Source: Plazaster borealis
Lineage: Eukaryota > Echinodermata > Asteroidea > Forcipulatida > Labidiasteridae
Assembly (NCBI GenBank): GCA_021014325.1
Contig: CM037472.1
Coordinates: 11,594,001-11,658,000 of the forward strand
Length of the DNA stretch: 64,000 nucleotides
Direction of reading: 5' to 3'
Shown: positions 34,560 to 47,126 of the stretch, in pieces
Position numbering within the stretch: the stretch's first letter is position 1
Layout of the letters: each line of letters starts with the position of its first letter
Program-made: the position numbers and the translations under genes
Notes under the pieces: generated by a model
Databases searched by the model: none
What the model was told of the DNA's origin: nothing
What the model saw: the letters and a program-made list of their open reading frames with translations, nothing else

Positions 34560-36070
34560 CATACATGGAGTGGTTGCGGTTGTGACATGATCTTGTGATA
34601 TGAGATGAGGAAATGAATGATCAAAACGTGCAAGGAGGGAGTTTAATGTCAGTACTTGTTAGGGTGCAGAGGGAAGGTACAGGTGTAATATAAAGTCGCA
34701 CGGTATGCTCAAGTAATGCACAAAATTGCAGATCTGAAGTGAACAAAAAATATTAGTTGTATTAGTGCAAGCTAAACCGTTCTGCATTACTTGAGCAAAG
34801 AATACAAGTAGGAACACGCCCAACTTCCTTTACTTGCCTTGTCTACAGGGATAAGTCCAAGCTGGCCGAGGCTATGTAGTTGTCAGATATACTTTTCATT
34901 GTTCCTAGCAGGGTAAGCCATTGCAGATTATCCAGTTTTCTGAAAGTAAAAACAGTTTAGAATACTCTTCATTATTGCATTATTGTACTGTGTGGTAACA
35001 ATAAAAATCATCAGAAATGACAAGATCTTTTGAGTGAGAGGGGGGAATTCCTGTATCAATACATTGATGCAAAATTGAAAGCAAACCACTAAAGAAACAT
35101 AAGTCTTGTTAAACATCATGAACATTCCAACATATGCAGAAAGAGCTGTCTGGGAGGAAGAAGAAGCACAGTTTACTACACTATGTAAGGCAGATTAATT
35201 TAAAGGTAACCGCACACAAAATGTATAGGTAGGGTCATAGATTGGTTTTTGCCAACGTATCGCTGATTTATTGGCAAAACTATCAGGAAAGATACAGCAA
35301 AAGTCACATGCGAAAGTTTCAGCTGAATACAGTGTCCAATTATTGAGAAAACAGAAGAAAATGTTAAGCGAGATGACAGCGGTTACCAACCGCATCTCTT
35401 GCAGCAGCATTCACAAACGGCTAACAACCCTCAGAAATTTGATAAACGATTCATACATGAATTGTTTTCAGATTCAAATGTTTTTATGATTTATAATCAA
35501 AGGAGGCATTTCAGAAGAAATAATTTCACAAGATGTTTACTACTTTCTTTTTTTCCCTTTTTTTTTTTTTTTTTTGGGGGGTCATTACCAAAGCATGGCC
35601 CTTCCTTAAAATACCAAGAACTTATTATTTTTAAATTATAATGCAATTTATATTATTAGTCAAAGCGAACTACTAACAAATATGAAAGTTTATGGGAAAA
35701 AACCTATAACAGCAGAAAATTTGACCGGGATTTGAATGTTTAACTAAAATACAAACTACAAAATCAATGAAGATGCAGTGATAAGAAATACGACAATTTC
35801 AAACAAGATTAATCCTACAAATGTCGCAAATTTAACATAATTGACGGCTAGTCAGGATGGGGGAAATTTTAAGTAAACGTACTGCAACAATTAGCACAAA
35901 AAAGGGCTGCTGTAAAATTCATGACTACATACAGCTATGTACACAAAATGATGTGCTCATTTCAAATGATACAGGTGGTTTGACCAATGCACCCTGAGAA
36001 ATATTTTCAGATTGATGTTCACTACTTAAATATAAGTGCTCTCCTAAGCCTCCCCAGCCTCTGAAAAAGG
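34560..36070. other. No gene recognised
   Basis: AT-rich gap in the cassette array. It includes a T run followed by G at about 35557-35581. Short frames have no recognisable domain. Confidence 0.45.
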
Positions 36071-36075
36071 GTAAA

Positions 36076-36156
36076 CTACTCTGGTGGGATTTGAACCCCG
36101 CCCATGGCCCCTTCCAATTCTAGAGCAGATGCACCACTACACCACCAAGTGTGCCC
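36076..36156 (-). mobile_element. tRNA-like SINE head
   Basis: The minus strand has A-box-like TGGTGTAGTGGTGCATCTG, the segment GCTCTAGAATTGG and B box GGTTCAAATCCC. It is similar to the tRNA-like core at 7.9 kb. The stems do not form a proper tRNA. Confidence 0.55.
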
Positions 36157-36899
36157 TTTGTGTGAGGCCAGTTTGAATATAAAGAGGATATGTCTTCATT
36201 TCTAAAATCCCATAAATTTATTTTCTAAGTTAAAATAATTACTTGAATCAGGCCGTTTATGAAGTGGGATAAGATGCATTTGCAGACATTTTAAAGTCTT
36301 TTATTCTGATAGAGTCCACTATTATAAACGAGATCTACCTGCATCGATTCCAAGACATCCCCGAGTCTGATGACATCTTGCCCCTCGCTCACATGGAGAT
36401 GGTTCAGCAAGTATCACCGACACGATAATCAAAAGGAAACCAAAACACATGTCAATATCTCATAAAGAATTGGGGAGGGGTTACGAACAGCCAACTGTGA
36501 AAGAAGTCACTGTTTACAAAAATACTTTCTAATTATTGAAGATTTATTTCAAGAAATATGAAGAGGATATGTCTTCTCTAAAATCCCATAAGTTCATTTT
36601 ACAAGTAACAAAATGTTTGGATCATACAATCTAACAAGTGAGATGGTGACATCTTGGCCCTCGCTCACATGGAGATGGTTCAGCAAGTATCACTGTCATG
36701 ATAATCAAAAGGACACAAAACAGAAAATACACATAAATATCTCATGAAGAGTTGCAGAGGCTCTGAAAAGAGCCAATGATGAAACAAGTGATGTTGACAA
36801 TGTAGTTGACAAAAATGCTCTTATAATTAAAGATTTCACGCGATTCTTAGGAATAGAAGAGTTCTTCTAATTCAAATGTAAAAACTGTATTATTGAAAA

Positions 36900-38650
36900 T
36901 TGACAAATGCTTAGTTAAAATCTCTCGTAACATTTTCCACAGCTCACAACCTCCCTAAGAAGTGCTTTGATGAATTCATTGAATTTCTTGAACTTAAAAA
37001 AAATACTGTGATTAAACTATATTGTAAATATATTGTGGGCCGTTTCACAAGTTGAAAAACACTTAGTTAAACAATGAATAAAATAAACCTTGTAAAGAAG
37101 ATTTCATAAACTTAATCTACCTGAAGCATCCGACTGAAATACATCCTGACAAAACATCCGTGGAAATTCTGTGGCATGCCGATCCTCACTCAAGGCAGTT
37201 GGTATAGCAATTATCACCATCAAATTGTAATAAGAAGATAAAAAAAAGAATAAAAACATCTTAGACCAAGAACCGGCAAATAAAGTTTGTGAGGGCACCA
37301 CATCAACATCTCAAAAGAATTTTGAGAAAGCTCTGGAAATCTCCAATGGTGACTCATTGTTTTGATCTATTTACATGTAATTTGTGAAAGTTTGAAGTTG
37401 TATTTAAAGGCTTGATGACTACTTGTATCTACCTTTCCCTTATCCATTTTCTTCCTGGAGAGAACTTTTATACTAATTGACAATACTGAGAAACACTTTT
37501 TGGGGCAAATAAAAATTGTACTGTATGATTTGCCACTTGGTGGGGATATAGATACATTTATATAGATGGACAGATGTTTTTGAAGATGTTTTAAAGTCTT
37601 AGACCTCCTGAAAAAGAGTCCATTATTATAAACTAGATCTACCTGCATCGTCTGATTCAAAGACATCCCCCGAGTCTGATGACATCTTGGCCCTTGCTCA
37701 CATGGAGATGGTTCAGCAAGTATCACTGTCATGATAATCAAAATGAAACCAAGCAGAAAATACACATCAATATCTGATGAAGAGTTGTGGAGGCTCTGAA
37801 AAGAGTCGACAACAATTTTCTTTCTAATTGTGGAAGAGGATGTCTTTTTTTTCTAAAATTCCCTTTAATTCATTTCAAGTAATACAATTTTGAATCAGAC
37901 AACTTATGAAATCAGACATGACGCATTTGCAGACATTTTGAAGTCTTAGACATCCTGATAAAGATTACACTATTATGAACTAAATCTACCTGCATCATCC
38001 AATTCCAAGACGTCCCTGAATCTGATAACATCTCGCCCCTCGCTCACTGGAGATGGTCAGTATCACTGTCATGATAATCAAAAGGAAATCAAACAATTAA
38101 AACACATGTCATATCTCATAAAGAGTTGGGCAGGCTCTGAAAAGAGTCAATGGTGAAACAAGTCACTGTTTTGACAATAATGCTCTTATAATTGGAGATT
38201 TCAAATGGTACTTGAGAACTGATGAGTTTCTAATTGAAATGTCCAAGCTGTAGCAATGTAATTGGTTTATACTGCTTTTATTCAAGCTGAGATTCAACTT
38301 CCTTTTTCCAGTTAGGCTTCTTAAAGAAAAATTCAAAATACATCCACTGACAAGAACTGCATTAGATTTGTGCTTTAGCCAACTATTTACATATTATCTT
38401 GTATCATTTGATGTGTACAAAGTTTACAAACACAAGGAGTATTGGATAGATGCATACTTGTTCATGGGACTACTCTACTTCTCAAATAATTCTAAAACTG
38501 CAAAATATTCAATTAAGTTTTAAACTTAATTGTCTTACCTTAGATATCCAGTCTATAACCTTTACAACTCTTCCATCAATGTCTTCATGGTCCATGTCCA
38601 CAGAAAAACACAACATCAGAAATCATCACTGGAATCTGTGGAAAATAAAG
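36900..38650 (-). repeat. Segmental duplication, copy 2
   Basis: Partner of 30590-33020; see that entry for shared landmarks. It contains three type A cassettes and one type B. Confidence 0.85.
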
Positions 38651-39881
38651 CCATGCATAAAAGCAATCAAGAACTGTACAAAAAATGAACAAAATATTAT
38701 TTTGATCTATGATATTTAAATTAGATTAAGTTGATTTGTTTAACAACAACAAAAACTATTTCAGGATCTTTAAAATGTCATCACACAATACAAATGAAAA
38801 TTACCAGTATTATTAGGAAATGCGTTCAAGAATGGGAATATCAGGAGATTTCTGTATTTGGTAAAGATCACTTAGGAATTAACAACATATAAAACCTTTC
38901 TGTTTAAGTCTCTGCAATAAATCTAACCTACAAGTTTCAACGTTGGTGTTCAGTATACACACTCATGAGAGAATACTCAAGTTTCCAAGGTGAATGTTAA
39001 CACCACAGTATTGCATCAGTGCGCTTTACATTAGTGCCCTGGTCATTGGGCCAATAACATTCTTTTAATCTTTCTCAGCTCCCTGGAGAGTATACAGCCC
39101 TGCTGTGGCGCTCCAAAGGTTTTTTCAAACACAATATCAACCTCTACCCTTGCAGGTATACCCATTTATACCCCTGTGACATAATTTTTTTAAAGTAACC
39201 ACTTACTGCGAACTTGCTTAAATGTTACTTTTCAAACAGTTTCCCTTTTCAAAAAACACCCCTCAAAAAATTCTTTATTCAGATCATTTGAATCTTCAGG
39301 AATTTCAAGTTGAGAATCTAAAATGGTATTACCTCTTAAACATCCGACTGCAAAACATCCTTGGGTCTAATGACATCCAAGTCCTAACTCATAGGCAGAT
39401 AGTTCAGCAAACATCAACCCCACTGTAATCAGAAGGAACAGAGGAACAACAAATTATAACCAATTGCATAAAAAAGTTTGAATCAGTTTGCTCGGATTGT
39501 CATCAGGAGACAACTTATCAAATACAACAGTATGATTGACATTGTTTCAAATTTATTTAAATGAAAATAGATTTATTTTCATGAACGACTTGGATCCTTT
39601 TTTAGCCAATACACTCCTCGTTAATTCACAAAGGTTTGTTTCACCTCATTTCTCGCAATACCAATTAAATTTAAAGGGAAAGTAAACATTGCTAGAGTCT
39701 TACACCAGGTTTCAGAACATCATTGAGCCAATTTGGAAGTCTTCAAAGTTTTCAGCATAAAAGTATAGTCTGTGTTTGACAGCATTTCTCCAATTTCAAT
39801 TGTGAATTAAGATACATGTTAAACTCAAGAGGTGAGGTGTCACCTTCAAATTCCACCTGGTGATAAGTAGATGGAAATACT

Positions 39882-40660
39882 TTGACGTTAGTCTCCTCAT
39901 ACCGTGACGTCAGTCTCCTCACACCATGACGTCAGTCTCCTCACACCATGACGTCAGTCTCCTCACACCATGACGCTGGTCTCCTCACACCATGACGTCG
40001 GTCTCCTCATACCATGACGTCGGTCTCCTCATACCATGACGTCGGTCTCCTCATACCATGACGTCGGTCTCCTCATACCATGACGTCGGTCTCCTCATAG
40101 CATGACGTCGGTCTCCTCATAGCATGACGTCAGTCTCCTCATACCATGACGGCAGTCTCCTCGTGCCATGACGTCAGTCTCCTCGTGCCACGACGTCAGT
40201 CTCCTCGTGCCACGACGTCAGTCTCCTCGTGCCATGACGTCAGTCTTCTCGTGCCATGACGTCAGTCTCCTCGTACCATGACGTCAGTCTCCTCATACCA
40301 TGACGTCAGTCTCCTCGTGCCATGACGTCAGTCTCCTCATACCATGACGTCAGTCTCCTCGTGCCATGACGTCAGTCTCCTCGTGCCATGACGTCAGTCT
40401 CCTCATACCATGACGTCAGTCTCCTCGTACCATGACGTCAGTCTCCTCGTGCCATGACGTCAGTCTCCTCATACCATGACGTCAGTCTCCTCATACCATG
40501 ACGTTAGTCTCCTCATATCATGACATCAGTCTCCTCACACCATGACATCAGTCTCCTCATACCATGACGTCAGTCTCATACCATGACGTCAGTCTCCTCA
40601 TACCATGACGCCAGTCTCCTCATACCATGACGTCACTCTCCTCACACCATGATGTCATCT
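39882..40660. repeat. 22-bp minisatellite of about 35 CRE-like units
   Basis: Units of TGACGTCAGTCTCCTC plus CATACCA or CGTGCCA. About 20 units contain the perfect palindrome TGACGTCA, the cAMP-response element bound by CREB/ATF factors. Another run (about 39995-40115) has TGACGTCG, and the edges carry TGACATCA or TGACGTTA. The period of 22 bp is close to two turns of the helix. The array sits inside the cassette region at 30-41 kb. Function is not shown. Confidence 0.95.
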
Positions 40661-40974
40661 GCTCATGCGAAGACATCACTCCGTCTTTATGGCACATGTT
40701 GATAACGGACTATCGAGTAGAAAAGTAGTGGAAAGAAAAATCAACATAAAACTTGCTAGTAAGTTAAGTTAATTTCAATTATCAAGTATTTACCTGATGG
40801 AAACCAAGCGCGAATTATCCCTGGATTTCACAAGCAGATTCTCAGTTTGCCCCAACAAGTCGCAGTGAGGAAAAAAACGGTCAAAATGAAGAACATAAAT
40901 CAACAAATAGAATAGGATGATAGGAAATTAAAGGCCTGGCCAGTTACTGCACTTATGTCCTGAACAAATCTAAC

Positions 40975-41035
40975 AACAATTGCTTCTCTCCACAAGGAGT
41001 AAATAGGTAACTGTGAGGGCAGAGACAGATCTCAT
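40975..41035 (+). mobile_element. SINE body fragment
   Basis: The stretch containing TGCTTCTCTCCAC and GAGTAAATAGGTAACTGTGA resembles the body that commonly follows the tRNA head of the SINE at 58.75 kb. The head is missing here. Confidence 0.4.
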
Positions 41036-41395
41036 GATTGATTTAATCTATACCAGCAAAGCATACTTGGTAGAACTGACTGGGATCTTTGATGGTTTTT
41101 GGAATGAAACATCTGGCCCAATGCCAGTGGTAAAATGTGCCTAGAGTGTCATACTTGGCAAATATAAGCACTATGAATGTTCATTTATATCATCATCAAA
41201 TTATAGTTCAAGGTATACAAAACATGACAACTTTACCTCACTGTTTTTCAGCTGAATCATCAGACTGCGACAAATCTGTCAATCCACCAAGGAGACAGGA
41301 ACCTTTCTCTATGGACCCATAATACCTATCTGATGTCATCTTGGCCCTTGCTCACAGGTAGATGGTACAGCATGTCATCATTGCGGTAAATAAAA

Positions 41396-42949
41396 CACAC
41401 ACAAAATACAATCAGAAATTTTAATTCAATACAATATTGAAGGTATTGGGGTTATGTCAGGTGTGTGCAAAAGGCAGGCAGTGATGGTTATGTGACCCAG
41501 TGCAATTAACTATTGGATGAAGGATTAAAATGTGAAAGGAAGGAGGAAAACGAAGGTGAGCTTGCTGTTAATATCATGCAGAGTTATAGTGCAAGTGTAA
41601 GATACAAAAATCTGTGACGGTGATCAAGTGAATGTGATGGATCAATGATGACTTAAAACAGGCTAACTGTGTGTCTAAACAGTTCACTACTTGACTTCAG
41701 ATCACTGATGATCCAAGCTGACTGGTCAGAAGTTAGTCAATTCAGAAGTCCTTTTTTTTCCTTAAATGGAGCATCCTGGTGTTGCAGGGTCCTACCTGAG
41801 AGGGCATGTGTAGTTTGCGTTGGATGAACAGAACTCCATCCCTGGTTCCCAAACTCAGTCAGCGCCACATGTTAAACAGGAAAAATCAAAAGGGTAAAAA
41901 TTGTCAAGTGAAACATGCTTTGCATATAAGTTCAAAATAGAAAGAGTACACGTTGATATAGATTCAGTGGTACTGAAGCAATAATCAATTTAACCCCCAA
42001 AAAGCTGCTTAACTTTTGGTTTGTTAGGCAAGGAAATATAATATCCAGATTATCTTTCAAACAATAGAATAGATTTATTGAGGACCCGAAGATGAACAAA
42101 CCCAAGGCGCATAACAATAACAAATAATAGCAAAAACTCATTAAAAGATGATAATTAAAATAGTTTTACATGAATATGAATCAAAAGGAACATCACAAAT
42201 TATGTTCGTGTATGAATATTTGTAATTCAACTGAAAAACAATTAAAATGCTTAACAAGGGACTGTCTTTCTTAGATTGATCGGTGTCATCTTCTTAAAAC
42301 ATCATGTCTTAGAATTTACATTGAACATAATTACCCATCCATGAAAACTTCATCAAATTACAGGCAATATTGTTTTGAAGAAAACACGGGCCAATGGTTT
42401 GTCTTGTCAGTGATTTCGTACAAATTCAAAGCTTACATGTATTTTGATCCGACAAATAAAAAATAAAAAAATGCACATGGGAGCATTTCAAGACCACCAT
42501 ATTTGCAAGGACAATTGGGCCTCATGTCAAGCTTAAAAATTCAAGCTTTAAAATTGAAAGTTTTAATCCATTTGATCAAGACCAAGCATGTATCGCACCA
42601 TAAAGATGCGACGAAAGATGCCTAAATATCCAACTTGAATATTAACCGACAGCTGTCAACAGGGTACACAATATTGAAAAAGCCTTACATGAAGGCCTAT
42701 GTTTTACCAAATTGGAGTAAAGAGTTGGGTTGACTTACCAAGTACTTGTTACATGTAGAAGGATGTCAACTTCTTGTATATACAAACAGAATTGAAGCAA
42801 ACATCATAAAATCTTGGCTGGCCGTTTGCAGTCAAGTGCACTCAGATTAAAAGGCCACTTGAAAGAAAAGTGAAAACATTCAACAAGTAAACAAATTCTT
42901 AATCAGGGTTAATTCAAATTTGTGTTTACAAGATGGACAAAAAAAATTA
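41396..42949. other. No gene recognised
   Basis: AT-rich. No exon, RNA or repeat signal that I can support. Confidence 0.45.
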
Positions 42950-43200
42950 ATCATAATGGTACTGGGTCATATATATAGTGCTCTATCACACCCCTTGGGG
43001 TGTATCAAAGCACTCAACAGGATGAGCAGAGCTATGTTTTGATGAGATCTATTTTTGTGGCACCAATGGTTTACAAGGTGATGCAGCGCATTCAGCAGCC
43101 ACTGTCAGAAACACCTGGGCAAACCCCCTTCTCTTAGTGATAAGTGTAAATGGGTTCTTTTAAATGCATTACACAAAAGTAGCCACTGTACTTTGAATTC
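42950..43200. repeat. Degenerate interspersed repeat fragment
   Basis: Phrases such as ACACCTGGGCAAACCCCCTT and GGGTTCTTTTAAATGCATTA look like an old dispersed repeat of marine invertebrate genomes. A short hairpin with CCCCTTGGGG occurs at its left. The identification is from general style only. Confidence 0.3.
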
Positions 43201-44030
43201 ATGAAAAATGCTATGCAGCAGGCCTATCACAGAGGACAGGTTGGCAAGACTATATGGAGCTTATGCATTGATACCACATTAGAGGTGAAACGATGATGAA
43301 ACAATGGAAATGCACAACTATGTACACACGGCACACAGAATGGGCAAATGGGCAACCTTCTTTTGTCCTTGATCAGAGGGCATCCTACCCAAATGATGTT
43401 GCATTCATAAGGCCTATTTGAAGGAGTTCTATTAATACACAACAGTTTGATTAAACTCAATGAAAAAAAAAAGATAATAAAATAAATGACTTATTTATTT
43501 TTTAAAGTGGCACATACTTTACCTCTCAAGAAAGTATTGTGCTCTAAATTAGGATTTTAATATACAGAGAATAATGATGCATGCGCACAACCAAGTAGGT
43601 TAAGATGTATTTGATGGTAACAATACAAATGTTTAAACCCTTACAGTCTCAATTCCTTCTATATCCAATCGCCAAAGTGAAGGATTCATAAGGACTTGGG
43701 CCAGTAGGTCCAAACAACAAGTGCTTATTACAAGGTCAGGTGTACAAATCGTATCTAAGTCCAAACAGTTTGGTGTGGAGTGACATAGGAGAAGAGGATA
43801 TTGTTCTAATCAGTGAATGTCTATAATTACAATTATTCTATCCAAGTTGGGCATTATGATTTCTTTTCAAATTTCATTGAGAGAAAAAGTCTAAAAAAGA
43901 TTAGGCAATCGGCAAAAAAAATATAAAAATAGGATGGGATGTAACTTCATTGTCTTGTACAATTAAGTTTAGATTTTCCCTGCCAATTTTAATTTTTTAA
44001 AAATAAATTTAACATCCGTTTCATTTAATT
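43201..44030. other. No gene recognised
   Basis: AT-rich. No supported feature. Confidence 0.45.
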
Positions 44031-44335
44031 TTATTTGAAATTTGGTGAAATGGTGAAACTGGTGAAAAGCCAGGAGCAAGAGGCTGGTCAACCATTCAAT
44101 CTAGTTTTCATCAATTGTAAATAAGTAGTAGAAATTCAACTGAAGAATGGTGAAAATGTATTCAACAGTCAAAAAGGGTAAATCAATAAACAGTTAATCA
44201 TTCACTGGTCAAATAGGATCAATCAATTTCAATAGGTCACAAAGATCATTCAATTTTGCAAAAGCAACAGCAGAGGCTGGTCAACCGTTCAATTTAATTT
44301 TCTTCAATATTGGAAATTACTTTACATTACAAAAA
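44031..44335 (+). repeat. Direct repeat pair about 190 bp apart
   Basis: GAGGCTGGTCAACCATTCAA (44081) and GAGGCTGGTCAACCGTTCAA (44274) with similar right flanks. A related piece with CAACTGAGGAATGGTGAAA lies near 44980. Confidence 0.55.
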
Positions 44336-45117
44336 GTTTGTACGCCGCGAGTCTCACATTCAGACATGTTAGACTTTTTGTATTATTGACAATGTGCATC
44401 ATGTACAGCTTGGAGCCTGTCTATTTTGTGCGCGCATCCATCACGTGAAACCACACATTGGAATCCGGACCGTGATTTGCTTTCAAAATGCATTTTGTTT
44501 AAGGAGTAAAGGCGGGTGTATTAGTTGAACCAAACAACAATATAAACACCTTAAAACTGTCTTAAGGATCTAAAGCACCAAGAACTTGTATGATATTTTT
44601 TATATTCTGATCGCTTGTAACTTCAAAGGCACTCTATTTTAAGCAGTATCGACTTTCAGCATACCATGCCAGCTAACCGTCCATTGGAAAAGCGTTAGAG
44701 GTCATGATATCTTGCATGACTGTATCAGATTTACAAAGGTGGGTGTTTTTTTTAAATAAACATTGATACAAAAGTATTACATATTGAAGATAAAGGTTTT
44801 CTTCTAATGTTTCTGACTTAATATTTTGTATACACCGTCACAGAAACAAGCAGTCAACAACAAACCGTTGACCTACATGTATGTATGCTTTATACAGTAT
44901 CTCTGTGGAGAGTGTGCACGTGTAATGTACGCGCTTCGTGCAAAATGAGACCAGACTATTTGTAATGAAAGAAATACAACTGAGGAATGGTGAAATTGTA
45001 GTCTGGAAAGTCTAAATTAAATGAGATAGATTGACTAAACGAACCTAAATGAGACTGAGAACAAAAAAGAAATTGAAGGCAATAGCAGCTACAAAGAATC
45101 CCTAGTTTGAATCCTTG
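44336..45117. other. No gene recognised
   Basis: No supported feature other than the related direct-repeat piece near 44980. Confidence 0.4.
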
Positions 45118-45385
45118 ACTTTTGAGATTAAAAATTACCAGAGTAAAATATTACATTTGATAAGCTTGTCCATTTACATGCAGGCAGTGTATTTATTTTA
45201 CACTCACGTCAGATTATCTTACGAAAATAGTTAAAGGCATAACAAGAGCGCTAAAAAGGGCCTTTTTAAAAAATAATTTGATGGAAAATACAGATTTAAT
45301 TGGCCAGAAGTGCCCCCTAGAAAAAATAGTGCACCCCTTGTGCCCCCCCCCCAAAAAAATTTGACCCTAGTTTCGGTGCTGCTCA
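45118..45385. mobile_element. Degenerate copy of the hAT-like MITE at 47.1 kb
   Basis: It shares TACCAGAGTAAAATATTACA-like sequence, CATTTACATGCAG, CAGATTATCTTACGAAA, CCCCCTAGAAAAAATAGTG and TTGACCCTAGTTTCGG with 47135-47690 in the same order. The termini are eroded. Confidence 0.7.
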
Positions 45386-45577
45386 AAATGTCTGTTGATT
45401 GACAAAAATATTTGCTAGCTAATCCAGGTAAAACCTCTTAGTATGAGGTTTACTAATAAGATGTTACACATGTATAAACATTTTCAAACCGCTAACGCCA
45501 TTTCTTGAGGGATTTACAGCATTTGTAATTACCAAGGTGTAATGTCCATGGAGGAACAATGTATTTAATGACATGTG

Positions 45578-45944
45578 TTAAATGCACTGAACACGTTTGG
45601 AAATTGTCAAAGACCAGTGTTCTCACTTGGTGTATCCCAACATATACAAGCCTGTGAAAATTTGGGCTCAATTGGTCATCGAAGTTGCAAGAAAATGATG
45701 AAAGAAAAAACACCCTTGTTGTACAAATTTGTGTGCTTTCAGATAGGAATAAAAACAACTTCTTGCAAGAAGTTTTTATTATTTCAGTGAGAAATTACCT
45801 CTTTCTCAAAAACTACGTTACTTCAGAGGGAGTCGCTTCCTACAATGTTTTATACCATCAACAGCTCTCCGTTGCTTGTTACCAAGTAACTTTTTATGCT
45901 AATATTTGTTTTGAGTCATTACCAAACGTGTACGATACCTTTAA
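45578..45944 (+). mobile_element. TTAA-flanked MITE, full length (element 45582-45940)
   Basis: The termini ATGCACTGAACACGTTTGG and CCAAACGTGTACGATACCT lie between TTAA duplications. The internal hairpin (about 45750-45780) has arms ACTTCTTG/CAAGAAGT. Confidence 0.88.
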
Positions 45945-47126
45945 GTTAACTAAAAGAGCTCTTTCTTAGTCCCTACAATTTTTACAGTTTGCCTGATCGG
46001 ACTATATAAACTTGCAAATGAAGTGTCACAAAATTAAGTTTGAATCATCATTTATCAAACATTCCACCAAGCAGCAATAAGAAATGTCCAGCAGAAATTA
46101 AAAAACATATTGTTCATCCAAAATTGCTATGCATGCTTCAGCCAGTCTTTGAAATGAAACTTATTTAAAAAGGCAAAGACAACTTATGTAAACAAATTGC
46201 ATAGCGCCAGTTAGAATAAAATTGCATCTTTGAATTTTCTGTAAAATTTGTCTGTACATGTATGCCTAAAGATGGCAGCCATTTTTTATTACAGGTTAAA
46301 AAAAAAAAAGCACCTTATACAATAATACAGTGGCACAGCTGAGATCGTCCCGTATTCAAATTTTCCAGAGCTCTCCATGTTGTGCCCTCCACAACAAAAA
46401 ATCCTGATAACTCAGAAAATAGAATAAAAAAATATCTATTCCTGATTAAGTCTGCAAGTCTTCCTGATAAAGTATGCCTTCCACTGAAACAAAAATAGGC
46501 ATAGAAGCAATGCCCCGCCTGTGTCCCCCCCCATACTGAAAACGTTCTGGCTACGTCATCTTTTGCAATACTACTATATAGCTCAAAATGTGTTTCTCTG
46601 TTAATTTCTGTCGCACAACTGACAAGGATCACAAAAATACAAATATGACTACTGGATGTGGATAAAAATGTACAAACGCCTGTAAAGGATATCATGTACA
46701 GGAGCATGTGTGCATGGGCTGTATAGTGCTATTGAATTTTGAAGCAAATATTTAAGTTGTTCAGATGAATTTTGAATGTGGTGAGTGATTTGGCACTTCT
46801 AATGACTGAAATTACCTTATTTACACATGTATTTATAGGACAATAAGTAAAATGAGTATTTGACAAGAAACATTCCCTACAGTGAAATTATTTAAAAATA
46901 AATTAATTGGCATGGCCATCTCCAAGCCCAGATCCGACAGTGTATAAACAAAGAATGAAGTCCTACCAAGTACCAGGGCTAGGTCATCTACCAGCAATTT
47001 GGGTAGGGATGAGTAGATGTGGGGGATGTGAATGGTAGGGACTACCCCCTGACCATTCACACCCCCATGTCCACTCAACCGCACACCTATTGCTGAACAA
47101 ACCCCCTTTTATAAAAGGGACAGAGG
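45945..47126. other. No gene recognised
   Basis: A minus-strand frame of 130 codons at 46315-46707 has no recognisable domain or splice context and is left out. Confidence 0.4.

Larger units (their letters stand above)
30480..41395 (-). other. Array of duplicated, splice-flanked mini-cassettes (types A and B)
   Basis: Two short segments recur on the minus strand. Type A (e.g. 37643-37725) follows acceptor TTATCATGACAG, contains GAGCGAGGGCCAAGATGTCA-like sequence and usually ends GATGCAG|GTAGAT. Copies lie near 30.81, 31.93, 32.33, 34.36, 36.35, 36.66, 37.12, 37.64, 37.99, 39.34 and 41.30 kb. Type B (e.g. 38566-38635) follows TTTCCACAG or TTTTTGCAG, contains ACATGGACCATGAAGA and ends before GTAAAG/GTAAGG. 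Copies lie near 30.50, 31.54, 32.95, 33.97, 38.58, 38.99 and 40.68 kb. Frames after the shared ATGs differ between copies and some donors are lost (TTAGAT near 31.92 kb). They look like tandemly duplicated untranslated or lncRNA exons, or alternative first exons. No protein family is recognised. Confidence 0.45.

Noticed and set aside
39882..40660. CRISPR-like regular array
   Set aside because: The units are contiguous 22-bp repeats with no unique spacers, in a eukaryotic context.
46315..46707. Minus-strand frame of 130 codons
   Set aside because: No domain, no codon or splice support. It includes Cys/Phe-rich low-information sequence next to repeat-like DNA.
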